Shown here in pieces: positions 32,326 through 41,009 of a stretch of 64,000 nucleotides of DNA. The first letter of the stretch is position 1. The number at the start of each line of letters is the position of its first letter. Position numbers and translations under genes: made by a program. Source of the DNA: Streptomyces sp. NBC_00083 (GTDB taxonomy: Bacteria; Actinomycetota; Actinomycetes; Streptomycetales; Streptomycetaceae); assembly GCF_026343295.1 (NCBI RefSeq), contig NZ_JAPELY010000002.1, forward strand, positions 1,178,001 through 1,242,000, in the 5' to 3' direction. Under the pieces are notes generated by a model that saw only the letters and a list, made by a program, of their open reading frames with translations, was not told the origin of the DNA and searched no databases.

Positions 32326-32511
32326 TTAGCGCGAGACCTTGCCGGCCTTGATGCACGAGGTGCAGACGTTGAGCCGCTTCGGCGTCCGACCGACCACGGC
32401 ACGCACACGCTGGATGTTCGGGTTCCAGCGACGAGACGTACGGCGGTGCGAGAAGGAAATGTTGTTGCCGAAGCTCGGCCCCTTGCCGCAGACGTCGCAG
32501 TTGGCAGCCAC
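32326..32511 (-). CDS. rpmB: 50S ribosomal protein bL28 (zinc-binding form)
   Basis: A 61-aa ribosomal protein. CDVC near the N-terminus and CTSC near the C-terminus form the zinc ribbon, so this is the C+ form, not the zinc-starvation paralogue. GGAG precedes the ATG. A palindrome TGCATT-A-AATGCA at 32534-32546 lies 23 nt upstream of the start, in or near the promoter. Confidence 0.96.
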   Translation of the reverse strand: MAANCDVCGKGPSFGNNISFSHRRTSRRWNPNIQRVRAVVGRTPKRLNVCTSCIKAGKVSR

Positions 32512-32778
32512 GGGTCACTCCAAAAGCTTCAGATGCATTAAATGCACTTACAGTGAATCCGGCGCACCGGAATCAGAGATCTGAAGTGGCTTGCCGGGGG
32601 AATTGGCCCGACTCTCGCCGGGCAACCGAAGCAGCATACAACGCCTGCTCCTGAGATACGAAACTACCACGGTCCCGGCCGCCCCCGACCCGGCCCCCGG
32701 CCCGGACCGGGTCTACCCTGCGGATTCGGCCGCATCCCCACGCGGCCCGCCCGCCGCTCCCCCAAGGAGGACCACCAG

Positions 32779-34383
32779 GTGCCGCAGACCCTCGATGCCG
32801 TCGCGGTACGCGGCTGGTGCGCGCTGGCGCTCGACGCACTGGGCCGGGACCGCGAGGCGATCGACGCGATCAACGTGTACCCGGTCGCCGACGGGGACAC
32901 CGGCACCAACCTCTACCTGACGATGGAGTCCGCGGCGCAGGCCGTCGAGGCCGTCTTCGCCGCCTACCCCGAGCCGCCCGTGTACGCGGGCGTCCCGCCT
33001 ACCACCGACGTGGTGCGGGCCATGGCGCACGGCGCGCTGATCGGCGCCCGGGGCAACTCCGGCACGATCCTCGCCCAGCTCCTGAGGGGGATGGCGGAGG
33101 TGCTCCAGGACGACGGGGACCTCGCGACGGCCCTGCACCGCGCCGCTGCCGCCGCCTACCTGGCGGTCGCCCACCCCGTCGAGGGCACCGTCCTGACGGT
33201 GGCGACGGCCGCCGCCGAAGCCGCGCGCGAGACGAACGGCACCCCGGCGGCCGTCGCACAGGCCGCCTACGCGGGCGCCCGTGACGCCCTGGACGCGACC
33301 CCCACCCAGCTCGCCGTCCTCGGCCGGGCGGGCGTGGTCGACGCGGGCGGCCGGGGCCTGGTCACCGTGTTGGGTGCGCTGGTCCAGGCGCTCTCCGGCG
33401 AAGCCCCGGTGGTACGCGGCCCGGCGCCGGTGCCGGTGCCCGCCGTGGACTGCCCGGCGGAGACCGAGACGGCCGGGCCCGCCTTCGAGGTGATCTACCT
33501 CCTGGAGGCCGACGACGCGGCCGTGGACCGGCTGCGCACCCGGCTCGACCGGCTCGGCGACTCCCTGGTCGTGGTCGGCGGCGACGGCCTCTGGAACGTC
33601 CATGTGCACGTCGACGACGCGGGCGCCGCCGTGGAGGCCGGAGTCGAGGCGGGCCGGCCGTACCGGATCCGCATCACGCACTTCGAGCAGCCGGCCGCCG
33701 CCGAGCCGTCCCGGGAGCAGGTCCAGCGGGCCGTCGTCGCGGTCGTGCCCGGCGAGGGCCTCGCGGGGCTCTGCGCCGAGGCCGGCGCGACCACGGTGCT
33801 CGCCCGGCCCGGCGAGCCCCCCGCCAGCGGCGAACTCGTCGAGGCGATCCGGCGCGCGCACGCCCGCGAGGTGGTGCTCCTGCCCAACGACGCCGAGCTG
33901 CGCCACACGGCGGCCGCCGCCGTCGAGCAGGCCAGGGCCGAGGGCATCCGGGTCGCGCTGATCCCGACCCGGGCCGCCGTCCAGGGCATCGCGGCGCTCG
34001 CCGTACACGCCCCCGACCGGCGCTTCGACGAGGACGTCGTCGCGATGACCTCGGCGGCGGGCGCCACCCGCCACGCCGAACTGGCCGTCGCCGAACGGCA
34101 GTCGTGGACGATGGCCGGCGTCTGCCAGGCCGGGGACGTGCTCGGCCTCATCGACGGCGACGTCGTGGTCATCGGCCAGGACCTGGCCTCCACCGCCCGC
34201 ACCGTCCTCGACCGGATGCTCGCCGCGGGCGGCGAGCTCGTCACCCTGGTCCTCGCCGCCGACGCCCCGCCGAACCTCGCCGCCCTGCTCGAATCACACG
34301 TCGCCAAGGCCCACTTGGCGGTCGACACCGTGGTGTACGAGGGCGGCCGCCAAGGGGTTCCGCTCCTGATCGGCGTGGAGTAG
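32779..34383 (+). CDS. DAK2-domain kinase (FakA/YloV-like)
   Basis: A 534-aa protein with an N-terminal DAK2 ATP-binding domain; NVYPVADGDTGTN near residue 33 carries the metal-binding Asp residues, and GARGNSGTI follows near residue 90. The C-terminal half resembles the FakA-type acyl-carrier-binding domain. FakA phosphorylates fatty acids bound to DegV-type FakB; no fakB is adjacent here. GTG at 32779 follows AAGGAGG. Position just before recG is conserved in many Gram-positives. Confidence 0.88.
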   Translation: MPQTLDAVAVRGWCALALDALGRDREAIDAINVYPVADGDTGTNLYLTMESAAQAVEAVFAAYPEPPVYAGVPPTTDVVRAMAHGALIGARGNSGTILAQLLRGMAEVLQDDGDLATALHRAAAAAYLAVAHPVEGTVLTVATAAAEAARETNGTPAAVAQAAYAGARDALDATPTQLAVLGRAGVVDAGGRGLVTVLGALVQALSGEAPVVRGPAPVPVPAVDCPAETETAGPAFEVIYLLEADDAAVDRLRTRLDRLGDSLVVVGGDGLWNVHVHVDDAGAAVEAGVEAGRPYRIRITHFEQPAAAEPSREQVQRAVVAVVPGEGLAGLCAEAGATTVLARPGEPPASGELVEAIRRAHAREVVLLPNDAELRHTAAAAVEQARAEGIRVALIPTRAAVQGIAALAVHAPDRRFDEDVVAMTSAAGATRHAELAVAERQSWTMAGVCQAGDVLGLIDGDVVVIGQDLASTARTVLDRMLAAGGELVTLVLAADAPPNLAALLESHVAKAHLAVDTVVYEGGRQGVPLLIGVE

Positions 34384-34435
34384 GACCCCGGCGCCGGAGC
34401 TTGCCCGCCCCGCGCGGCACGGGCGTGACCAGCGG

Positions 34436-34444
34436 TTATCCACA
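34436..34444 (+). promoter_or_regulatory. DnaA box-like 9-mer upstream of recG
   Basis: TTATCCACA is an exact classical DnaA box, 33 nt before the recG start codon. It is single, without a cluster, so an origin is excluded; DnaA control or chance are both possible. Confidence 0.35.
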
Positions 34445-34477
34445 GGTCTTGGCGGGCTGTCAGTCCTGTGGTGTGCA

Positions 34478-36706
34478 ATGGATCGCGTGCCTGCGCTCGA
34501 AGAACCACTGAAGAAGCTGCTCGGCGGACCCACCGCGAAGGTGATGGCCGACCAGCTCGACCTGCACACGGTCGGCGACCTCCTGCACCACTACCCGCGG
34601 CGGTACGAGGAGCGCGGCCAGCTCACCAAGCTGGCCGAGCTGCCCCTGGACGAGGACGTCACGGTCGTCGCCCAGGTCGCCGACGCCCGGGTGCACACCT
34701 TCAACGGCGGGCGCGGCCAGCGCCTGGAGATCACCATCACCGACGGCAGCGGCCGCCTCCAGCTGGTCTTCTTCGGCCGCGGCATCCACAAGCCGCACAA
34801 GGAGCTGCTCCCCGGCAGCCGGGCGATGTTCGCGGGCAAGGTGTCGATGTTCAACCGGCGCATGCAGCTCGCCCACCCCACCTACGCCAAGCTCGCCGCC
34901 GACGCGGCCGAGGGCGAGACGGACGACGGGGCGGACATCGCCTCCTGGGCCGGCGCCCTCATCCCGATCTACCCGGCCTGCAAGGGCCTGGAGTCCTGGA
35001 AGATCGCCAAAGCGGTCGACGCGGTGCTGCCCAGCGCCCAGGAGGCCGTCGATCCGCTGCCCGAGACGCTGCGCGAAGGGCGCGGCTTCGTCCCGCTGCC
35101 CGAGGCCCTGCTCAAGGTCCACCGGCCGCACACCAAGGCCGACATCGAGGACGCCCGGCAGCGCCTGAAGTGGGACGAGGCCTTCGTCCTCCAGGTGGCG
35201 CTCGCCCGCCGCCGCCACGCCGACGGCCAACTCCCCGCCGTGGCACGGCGACCGGCCCCCGGCGGCCTGCTCGACGCCTTCGACGCCAAACTGCCCTTCA
35301 CCCTCACCGAGGGCCAGGAGAAGGTCTCCGGGGAGATTTTCGACGACCTGGCGACCGAACACCCCATGCACCGGCTGCTCCAGGGCGAGGTCGGCTCGGG
35401 AAAGACGATGGTCGCGCTGCGCGCCATGCTCGCCGTCGTCGACTCCGGGGGCCAGGCCGCGATGCTCGCGCCCACCGAGGTCCTCGCCCAGCAGCACCAC
35501 CGCTCGATCACCGAGATGATGGGCGAGCTCGCCGAGGGCGGCATGCTCGGCGGGGCCGACCAGGGCACCAAGGTCGTGCTGCTCACCGGCTCGATGGGGG
35601 TGCCGGCCCGGCGCCAGGCCCTGCTCGACCTGGTCACCGGCGAGGCGGGCCTGGTCATCGGGACCCACGCCCTCATCGAGGACAAGGTGCAATTCCACGA
35701 CCTGGGCCTGGTCGTCGTCGACGAGCAGCACCGCTTCGGCGTCGAGCAGCGCGACGCCCTGCGCGGCAAGGGCAAACAACCCCCGCACCTGCTCGTCATG
35801 ACCGCCACGCCCATCCCGCGCACCGTCGCGATGACGGTCTTCGGCGACCTGGAGACCTCCGTCCTCGACCAGCTGCCCGCCGGCCGCTCGCCCATCGCCA
35901 GCCATGTCGTCCCCGCCCAGGACAAGCCGCACTTCCTGGCCCGCGCCTGGGAGCGGGTGCGCGAGGAGGTCGACAAGGGCCACCAGGCGTACGTGGTGTG
36001 CCCGCGCATCGGCGACTCCGCCGAGGAAGGGGAGGAGAAGAAGACCGCCCAGGGCAAGAAGAAGGCCGAGGAGGCCGAGACCGCCGACAGACGGCCGCCG
36101 CTCGCCGTGATCGAGATCGCCGAGCAGCTGAGGAAGGGCCCGCTCCAGGGGCTGCGCACCGAGATCCTGCACGGCAGGATGCAGCCGGACGACAAGGACG
36201 ACGTGATGCGCCGGTTCGGCGCCGGCGAGGTCGACGTCCTGGTCGCGACCACCGTCATCGAGGTCGGGGTGAACGTGCCGAACGCCACCGCGATGGTGAT
36301 CATGGACGCCGACCGGTTCGGCGTCTCCCAGCTCCACCAGCTGCGCGGCCGTGTCGGCCGTGGCTCCGCGCCCGGCCTGTGTCTGCTCGTCACCGACATG
36401 CCGGAGGCGAGCCCCGCCCGCGCCCGGCTCAACGCCGTCGCCTCCACGCTCGACGGCTTCGAGCTCTCCCGCATCGACCTCGAACAGCGCCGGGAGGGCG
36501 ATGTGCTCGGCCAGGCCCAGTCCGGGGTGCGCTCCTCGCTGCGGATGCTCACCGTCATCGAGGACGAGGAGGTCATCGCCGCCGCCCGCGAGGAGGCCGT
36601 CACGGTGGTCGCCGACGACCCGGACCTCGACCGCCTGCCCGGCCTGCGCACCGCGCTGGACGCCCTGCTGGACAAGGACCGCGAGCAGTACCTCGACAAG
36701 GGCTGA
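34478..36706 (+). CDS. recG: ATP-dependent DNA helicase RecG
   Basis: A 742-aa superfamily 2 helicase that reverses stalled forks and branch-migrates Holliday junctions. It has an N-terminal wedge/OB domain (about residues 50-150), Walker A GEVGSGKT near residue 305, motif II DEQH, motif III TATPIPRT, and the C-terminal VGRGSAPGLC and TRG-type region. A Lys/Glu-rich insertion near residues 515-535 (EEGEEKKTAQGKKKAEEAE) is species-variable. ATG at 34478 has only weak ribosome-site support. Confidence 0.96.
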   Translation: MDRVPALEEPLKKLLGGPTAKVMADQLDLHTVGDLLHHYPRRYEERGQLTKLAELPLDEDVTVVAQVADARVHTFNGGRGQRLEITITDGSGRLQLVFFGRGIHKPHKELLPGSRAMFAGKVSMFNRRMQLAHPTYAKLAADAAEGETDDGADIASWAGALIPIYPACKGLESWKIAKAVDAVLPSAQEAVDPLPETLREGRGFVPLPEALLKVHRPHTKADIEDARQRLKWDEAFVLQVALARRRHADGQLPAVARRPAPGGLLDAFDAKLPFTLTEGQEKVSGEIFDDLATEHPMHRLLQGEVGSGKTMVALRAMLAVVDSGGQAAMLAPTEVLAQQHHRSITEMMGELAEGGMLGGADQGTKVVLLTGSMGVPARRQALLDLVTGEAGLVIGTHALIEDKVQFHDLGLVVVDEQHRFGVEQRDALRGKGKQPPHLLVMTATPIPRTVAMTVFGDLETSVLDQLPAGRSPIASHVVPAQDKPHFLARAWERVREEVDKGHQAYVVCPRIGDSAEEGEEKKTAQGKKKAEEAETADRRPPLAVIEIAEQLRKGPLQGLRTEILHGRMQPDDKDDVMRRFGAGEVDVLVATTVIEVGVNVPNATAMVIMDADRFGVSQLHQLRGRVGRGSAPGLCLLVTDMPEASPARARLNAVASTLDGFELSRIDLEQRREGDVLGQAQSGVRSSLRMLTVIEDEEVIAAAREEAVTVVADDPDLDRLPGLRTALDALLDKDREQYLDKG

Positions 36707-36755
36707 GAGACTGGGGGCGAGTACATCCGACGCATGGACACGGACAAGGACTGAG

Positions 36756-37352
36756 ATGACCCGCGTGATCGCCGGCCGGGCCGGTGGCCGTCGCCTGGCC
36801 GTACCGCCGGGCACCGGCACCCGCCCCACGTCCGACCGGGCGCGCGAGGGCCTCTTCTCCACCTGGGAGGCGCTGCTCGGCACGCTCGACGGCATCCGGA
36901 TCGCCGATCTGTACGCGGGCTCCGGCGCCGTGGGCCTCGAGGCGCTCTCCCGGGGCGCCGCCCACGCCCTGCTCGTCGAGGCCGACACCCGCGCCGCACG
37001 CACCGTCCGCGACAACGTGGCCGCGCTGAAGCTCCAGGGCGCCGAAGTGCGTACCGGCAAAGCGGAACAGATCGTGACAGGCCCGGCGCCCGCCGCCCCG
37101 TATGACGTGATTTTCCTGGACCCGCCGTACGCCGTGACCGATGACGATCTTCGGGAGATCCTCCTCACACTCGGCCGCGGGGGCTGGCTCGCGGAGGACT
37201 GTCTCGTCACCGTGGAGCGCAGCACCAGAGGCGGGGAATTCGGCTGGCCCGAAGGATTCGAAGCACTGCGGGCCCGTCGTTACGGCGAGGGCACGCTTTG
37301 GTACGGTCGCGCCGCCTCCACGTGCGAGAACGCACCGCGAGACACCCCATGA
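36756..37352 (+). CDS. rsmD: 16S rRNA (guanine966-N2)-methyltransferase
   Basis: A 198-aa SAM-dependent methyltransferase. The AdoMet motif is ADLYAGSGAVGLEALSRG near residue 50 and the catalytic DPPY motif near residue 128. ATG at 36756 lies 49 bp after recG. It is followed by coaD, an association seen in most bacteria. Confidence 0.94.
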   Translation: MTRVIAGRAGGRRLAVPPGTGTRPTSDRAREGLFSTWEALLGTLDGIRIADLYAGSGAVGLEALSRGAAHALLVEADTRAARTVRDNVAALKLQGAEVRTGKAEQIVTGPAPAAPYDVIFLDPPYAVTDDDLREILLTLGRGGWLAEDCLVTVERSTRGGEFGWPEGFEALRARRYGEGTLWYGRAASTCENAPRDTP

Positions 37353-37378
37353 CCGGACCGGAGAGCGAGGGACACCAG

Positions 37379-37858
37379 ATGCGCCGCGCCGTCTGTCCCG
37401 GGTCCTTTGACCCCATCACCAACGGACACCTCGACATCATCGCCCGCGCCTCCCGCCTGTACGACGTCGTACATGTCGCGGTGATGATCAACCAGTCGAA
37501 GCAGGGCCTGTTCACCATCGAGGAGCGGATCGAGATGATCCGCGAGGTGACCGCCGACCTCGGCAACGTGGAGGTCGAGTCCTTCCACGGCCTGCTCGTC
37601 GACTTCTGCAAGCAGCGGGACATCCCCGCGATCGTCAAGGGCCTCCGCGCCGTCAGCGACTTCGACTACGAGTTGCAGATGGCGCAGATGAACAACGGGC
37701 TCTCGGGCGTCGAGACCCTGTTCGTGCCGACCAACCCGACGTACAGCTTCCTGTCGTCCTCGCTGGTCAAGGAGGTCGCGACCTGGGGCGGAGACGTCTC
37801 CCACCTGCTGCCGGCCACCGTCCACGCGGCCCTGGTCGCACGGCTCGCCGGAAAGTGA
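37379..37858 (+). CDS. coaD: Phosphopantetheine adenylyltransferase
   Basis: A 159-aa nucleotidyltransferase of CoA synthesis. PGSFDPITNGHLDII carries the T/HxGH-like active site, and PTNPTYSFLSSSLVKEVA is the C-terminal signature. ATG at 37379 follows GAGGGA at 8 nt and gives the usual family length. An ATG at 37349 overlapping the rsmD stop would add 10 residues and is the alternative. Confidence 0.96.
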   Translation: MRRAVCPGSFDPITNGHLDIIARASRLYDVVHVAVMINQSKQGLFTIEERIEMIREVTADLGNVEVESFHGLLVDFCKQRDIPAIVKGLRAVSDFDYELQMAQMNNGLSGVETLFVPTNPTYSFLSSSLVKEVATWGGDVSHLLPATVHAALVARLAGK

Positions 37859-37966
37859 GCCGGCCCCCGGGCAACTGACAGCCCGTCACCCGGTGTCGGG
37901 CGGGCGCCGACTGGCCTTACAGTCGTCCCGTCCGTCTCCAATCCGTTAGAAGAGTGGCGATCGCCG

Positions 37967-39058
37967 GTGGACGTGCAGAAGAAGCTCGACGAGATCGTCG
38001 GGATGGTCGGCAGCGCCCGGTCCATGCCCATGTCGGCCTCGTGCGTGGTCAACCGCGCCGAGCTGCTGGCCATGCTGGAAGAGGTGCGCCAGGCCCTGCC
38101 CGGCTCGCTCGCCCAGGCCCAGGAGCTGATCGGCGGCCGGGAGCAGATGGTCGAGCAGGCGCGCCAGGAGGCCGAGCGGATCATCGAGTCCGCGCACGCC
38201 CAGCGCGGCACGCTGATCTCCGACACCGCCGTCGCCCGCCAGTCCCAGGACGAGGCGGACCGGATCCTCGACGAGGCCCGCAAGGACGCCGAGGAGATCC
38301 GCGCCGAGGCCGACGACTACGTCGACTCCAAGCTCGCCAACTTCGAGGTCGTCCTCACCAAGACGATCGGCTCGGTCGACCGCGGCCGCGAGAAGCTGCT
38401 CGGCCGCGGCCCCGGCCTCGACGAGCAGGGCCGCACCGACGAGGACGCCCCCGAGTACAGCGCCGACCCGCAGACGCTCATCCACCGGGCCGACGAGTAC
38501 GTCGACGCCAAGCTGGGCGCCTTTGAGGCGGTGCTCGCCAAGACCCTCGAAGCGGTCGGCCGCGGCCGCCAGAAGCTGCACGGCAGGACCGCCTCCGACG
38601 ACCTCGCCGACCACATGGCCGCCCAGGACGCGGCCGGCGGCCTGCACCAGCACACCAGCGACGCCGACTACCTGGCAGGCCTCGCCGAGCTGGCCGAGCC
38701 GGCACCCGTCACGGCGCACACCCCCGAGCCGCACATCGCCGAGCCGCACATCCCGGCGCAGCAGCAGCCGGTGTACGACCCCTACGGCTACCAGCAGCCG
38801 CAGCAGGATCCGTACGGCTACCAGCACCAGACCCAGCTCCAGCAGCAGGAGCAGTACGCGCAGTACGGATACGTCCAGCAGGATCCGTACGCCTACGACC
38901 AGGGCCAGGTGCACGGCCAGCAGCAGTACGTGCCGCCGCAGCCCCAGCACCAGCCGCAGCAGGCCGCGCTCGACGAGACCAGCCTCTTCGACACCAGCAT
39001 GATCGACCTGGATCAGCTGCGCGCCTACGAACAGGGCCACGGGCAGCACCGCCCCTGA
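37967..39058 (+). CDS. Coiled-coil protein with internal duplication (DivIVA/ATP synthase b-like)
   Basis: A 363-aa cytoplasmic protein starting at GTG 37967. Residues about 35-110 form a long Glu/Ala/Arg coiled coil (EQARQEAERIIESA) similar to F0 subunit b and DivIVA-type proteins, but without a membrane segment. Two similar blocks follow, ADDYVDSKLANFEVVLTKT and ADEYVDAKLGAFEAVLAKT, about 63 residues apart, each ending in a GRGR-x-KL-x-GR string. The last 110 residues are a Gln/Pro/Tyr-rich tail. A role at the cell pole or in envelope growth is possible but unproved. Confidence 0.8.
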   Translation: MDVQKKLDEIVGMVGSARSMPMSASCVVNRAELLAMLEEVRQALPGSLAQAQELIGGREQMVEQARQEAERIIESAHAQRGTLISDTAVARQSQDEADRILDEARKDAEEIRAEADDYVDSKLANFEVVLTKTIGSVDRGREKLLGRGPGLDEQGRTDEDAPEYSADPQTLIHRADEYVDAKLGAFEAVLAKTLEAVGRGRQKLHGRTASDDLADHMAAQDAAGGLHQHTSDADYLAGLAELAEPAPVTAHTPEPHIAEPHIPAQQQPVYDPYGYQQPQQDPYGYQHQTQLQQQEQYAQYGYVQQDPYAYDQGQVHGQQQYVPPQPQHQPQQAALDETSLFDTSMIDLDQLRAYEQGHGQHRP

Positions 39059-39096
39059 CCGCCGGAGCCCCGGCCCGGGGACCGGTGAGGGCCGGA

Positions 39097-39126
39097 TTGG
39101 GTCTATGGCGGCCGGTCCAGTATCCT
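39097..39126 (+). promoter_or_regulatory. Promoter of the yceD-rpmF-rnc cluster
   Basis: TTGGGT (39097-39102), 18-nt spacer and TATCCT (39121-39126). Transcription would start near 39133, so the ATG at 39105 cannot be the yceD start. Confidence 0.5.
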
Positions 39127-39185
39127 GGCTCTTCGGTCGCGCGTACGTCCGCGATCCAAGCTGCCCGATTCGCTCAGCGAAGCCG

Positions 39186-39872
39186 GTGGCAGCCCACTCC
39201 ACGACCTCGAAAGCAGGAAGAGCCCTGAGCACGCGCCTCGACCACCGCAACCCCCTCGTGTTCGACACACACGAGCTGGGACGGCGACCCGGTGCGCTCC
39301 AGCGGATCTCCCGCACCGTGGAAGCCCCGAAGGAACTCGGGATCCCCGAGGTCATCCACGTGCCTGAGGGCAGGCCCGTGGACATCGAGCTCCGTCTGGA
39401 GTCGGTCATGGAAGGGGTGCTTGTCACAGGCACCGCCCGTGCATCGGCCGAGGGGGAGTGCGTAAGGTGTCTGGAGCCGCTTCAGCAGGACGTTGAAGTG
39501 GACTTCCAGGAAATGTTCTCGTACCCCGACACCGACGACCGGGGCCGCCACAAGGCTGCCGCGGACGACGATGCCGAGGACGACGAGGACACGATTCCGC
39601 TCGAGGACGGCATGTTCGACCTCGAGCCCTTGCTGCGTGACGCGGTAGTGCTCGCACTGCCCATGCAGCCGGTGTGCCGGGAGGACTGCCCGGGGCTGTG
39701 TTCCGAATGCGGAGCGCGCCTGGCGGACGACCCGGAGCACCACCATGACGCCGTCGACATTCGTTGGGCGGCATTGCAGGGACTCGCCGGGACCATCCAG
39801 GACGGCGAGAAGGACAACATGAGCGGCACTGCGTCTGACGTGCAGGATGCCGCCGAGAAGCAGGAGAAGTAG
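39186..39872 (+). CDS. yceD: YceD/DUF177 protein (23S rRNA accumulation factor family)
   Basis: A protein of about 228 aa in the YceD family, encoded next to rpmF as in most bacteria and linked to 23S rRNA/50S accumulation. It has two Cys pairs: CVRC in the middle, and CREDCPGLCSECG near the C-terminus, likely metal-binding. An acidic stretch (ADDDAEDDEDTIPLEDG) separates them. The start is unsettled. GTG at 39186 is given; CTG at 39225, placed 4 nt after AGGAAG, would begin the protein at STRLDHRNPLVFDTHELG, where conservation appears to begin. Confidence 0.85.
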   Translation: MAAHSTTSKAGRALSTRLDHRNPLVFDTHELGRRPGALQRISRTVEAPKELGIPEVIHVPEGRPVDIELRLESVMEGVLVTGTARASAEGECVRCLEPLQQDVEVDFQEMFSYPDTDDRGRHKAAADDDAEDDEDTIPLEDGMFDLEPLLRDAVVLALPMQPVCREDCPGLCSECGARLADDPEHHHDAVDIRWAALQGLAGTIQDGEKDNMSGTASDVQDAAEKQEK

Positions 39873-39874
39873 CC

Positions 39875-40048
39875 GTGGCTGTTCCGAAGCGGAAGATGTC
39901 GCGCAGCAACACGCGCCACCGCCGGTCGCAGTGGAAGGCTGCGGTCCCCACCCTGGTTGCGTGCGAGCGCTGCCATGAGCCGAAGCTCCAGCACATCGCG
40001 TGCCCGAGCTGCGGCACCTACAACAAGCGCCAGGTCCTCGAGGTCTGA
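39875..40048 (+). CDS. rpmF: 50S ribosomal protein bL32
   Basis: A 57-aa ribosomal protein starting at GTG 39875, 2 nt after the yceD stop. AVPKRKMSRSNTRHRRSQWK is the standard N-terminus. CERC and CPSC form the zinc ribbon. GCAGGAGAAG, located in the end of yceD, is the ribosome site. Likely cotranscribed with yceD and rnc. Confidence 0.97.
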   Translation: MAVPKRKMSRSNTRHRRSQWKAAVPTLVACERCHEPKLQHIACPSCGTYNKRQVLEV

Positions 40049-40067
40049 GCGGCTGGTGAGAGGCCCG

Positions 40068-40880
40068 ATGTCTGAGTCCAACGCCAAAAAGGCGGACAAC
40101 AACACGGCCTCGTCCCACACGCTTCTGGAAGGGCGGCTCGGGTATCAACTTGAGTCCGCCCTTCTGGTGCGTGCACTCACCCACCGTTCGTACGCGTACG
40201 AGAACGGCGGTCTGCCGACCAATGAGCGGCTGGAGTTCCTCGGGGACTCGGTGCTCGGTCTGGTCGTCACCGACACGCTGTACCGCACCCACCCCGACCT
40301 CCCGGAAGGCCAGCTGGCCAAACTCCGGGCCGCGGTGGTCAACTCTCGTGCGCTCGCGGAAGTGGGCCGAGGGCTCGAACTCGGCTCCTTCATCCGGCTC
40401 GGCCGGGGCGAAGAGGGCACGGGCGGCCGGGACAAGGCATCCATCCTTGCCGACACCCTAGAAGCGGTGATCGGCGCGGTCTATCTCGACCAGGGGCTTG
40501 AGGCGGCGTCCGCGCTCGTCCACAAGCTGTTCGACCCCCTGATCGAGAAGTCCTCGAACCTCGGGGCCGGCCTGGACTGGAAGACCAGTCTCCAGGAGCT
40601 GACGGCGGCCGAAGGGCTCGGCGTTCCCGAGTACCTGGTCTCCGAGACCGGTCCCGACCACGAGAAGACCTTTACTGCTGCCGCCCGCGTCGGTGGTGTC
40701 TCGTACGGCACCGGCACCGGCCGCAGCAAGAAGGAAGCGGAACAGCAGGCCGCGGAATCGGCATGGCGGTCCATCAGGGCCGACGCCGACGAGCGGGCCA
40801 AGGCGGTGGCCGAGGCCACCGTCACCGCCACCTCCGACGGCGGGTCGCCGACCCCCGCCAGCGGTGGTCCGGCGGCCTGA
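40068..40880 (+). CDS. rnc: Ribonuclease III
   Basis: A 270-aa double-strand-specific RNase that processes rRNA and mRNA. In Streptomyces this gene is known as absB and affects antibiotic production. The nuclease signature NERLEFLGDSVLG is near residue 50 and the second acidic site DTLEAVIGAVYLD near 130. The dsRNA-binding domain is at about residues 170-240, and an Ala/Thr/Pro-rich tail follows. ATG at 40068 has GAGAGG upstream; GTG at 40056 is an alternative. Confidence 0.96.
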   Translation: MSESNAKKADNNTASSHTLLEGRLGYQLESALLVRALTHRSYAYENGGLPTNERLEFLGDSVLGLVVTDTLYRTHPDLPEGQLAKLRAAVVNSRALAEVGRGLELGSFIRLGRGEEGTGGRDKASILADTLEAVIGAVYLDQGLEAASALVHKLFDPLIEKSSNLGAGLDWKTSLQELTAAEGLGVPEYLVSETGPDHEKTFTAAARVGGVSYGTGTGRSKKEAEQQAAESAWRSIRADADERAKAVAEATVTATSDGGSPTPASGGPAA

Positions 40881-40895
40881 GCCCCTTTCCTTCGA

Positions 40896-40938
40896 GAGCC
40901 CCCGTCCGGCGCACTTCGGTGCCGGGCGGGGGCTTTCG
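40896..40938 (+). terminator. rnc terminator
   Basis: Long GC stem (AGCCCCCGTCCGGC paired with GCCGGGCGGGGGCT, one wobble) capped by GCAC-TTCG-GTGC. Confidence 0.8.
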
Positions 40939-40997
40939 CTCGTCCCCGTGCCCCCGTGGCGGCGCGGGCCCGCTGTGGGCGCCCTCCGCCCACCGGG

Positions 40998-41003
40998 TAA
41001 TCT
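40998..41003 (+). promoter_or_regulatory. -10 box (TAATCT) of mutM, leaderless pattern
   Basis: TAATCT lies exactly 6 nt before the mutM ATG, and no ribosome site is present. Confidence 0.5.
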
Positions 41004-41009
41004 GCGCCC

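Noticed and set aside
32534..32546. Zur box before rpmB
   Set aside because: The palindrome does not match the Zur consensus, and this bL28 has all four Cys, the form not repressed by Zur.
34436..34444. Replication origin
   Set aside because: Only one DnaA box is present and neither dnaA nor dnaN is near.
39105..39185. ATG at 39105 as start of yceD
   Set aside because: It lies between the predicted -35 and -10 boxes and adds residues with no family similarity.
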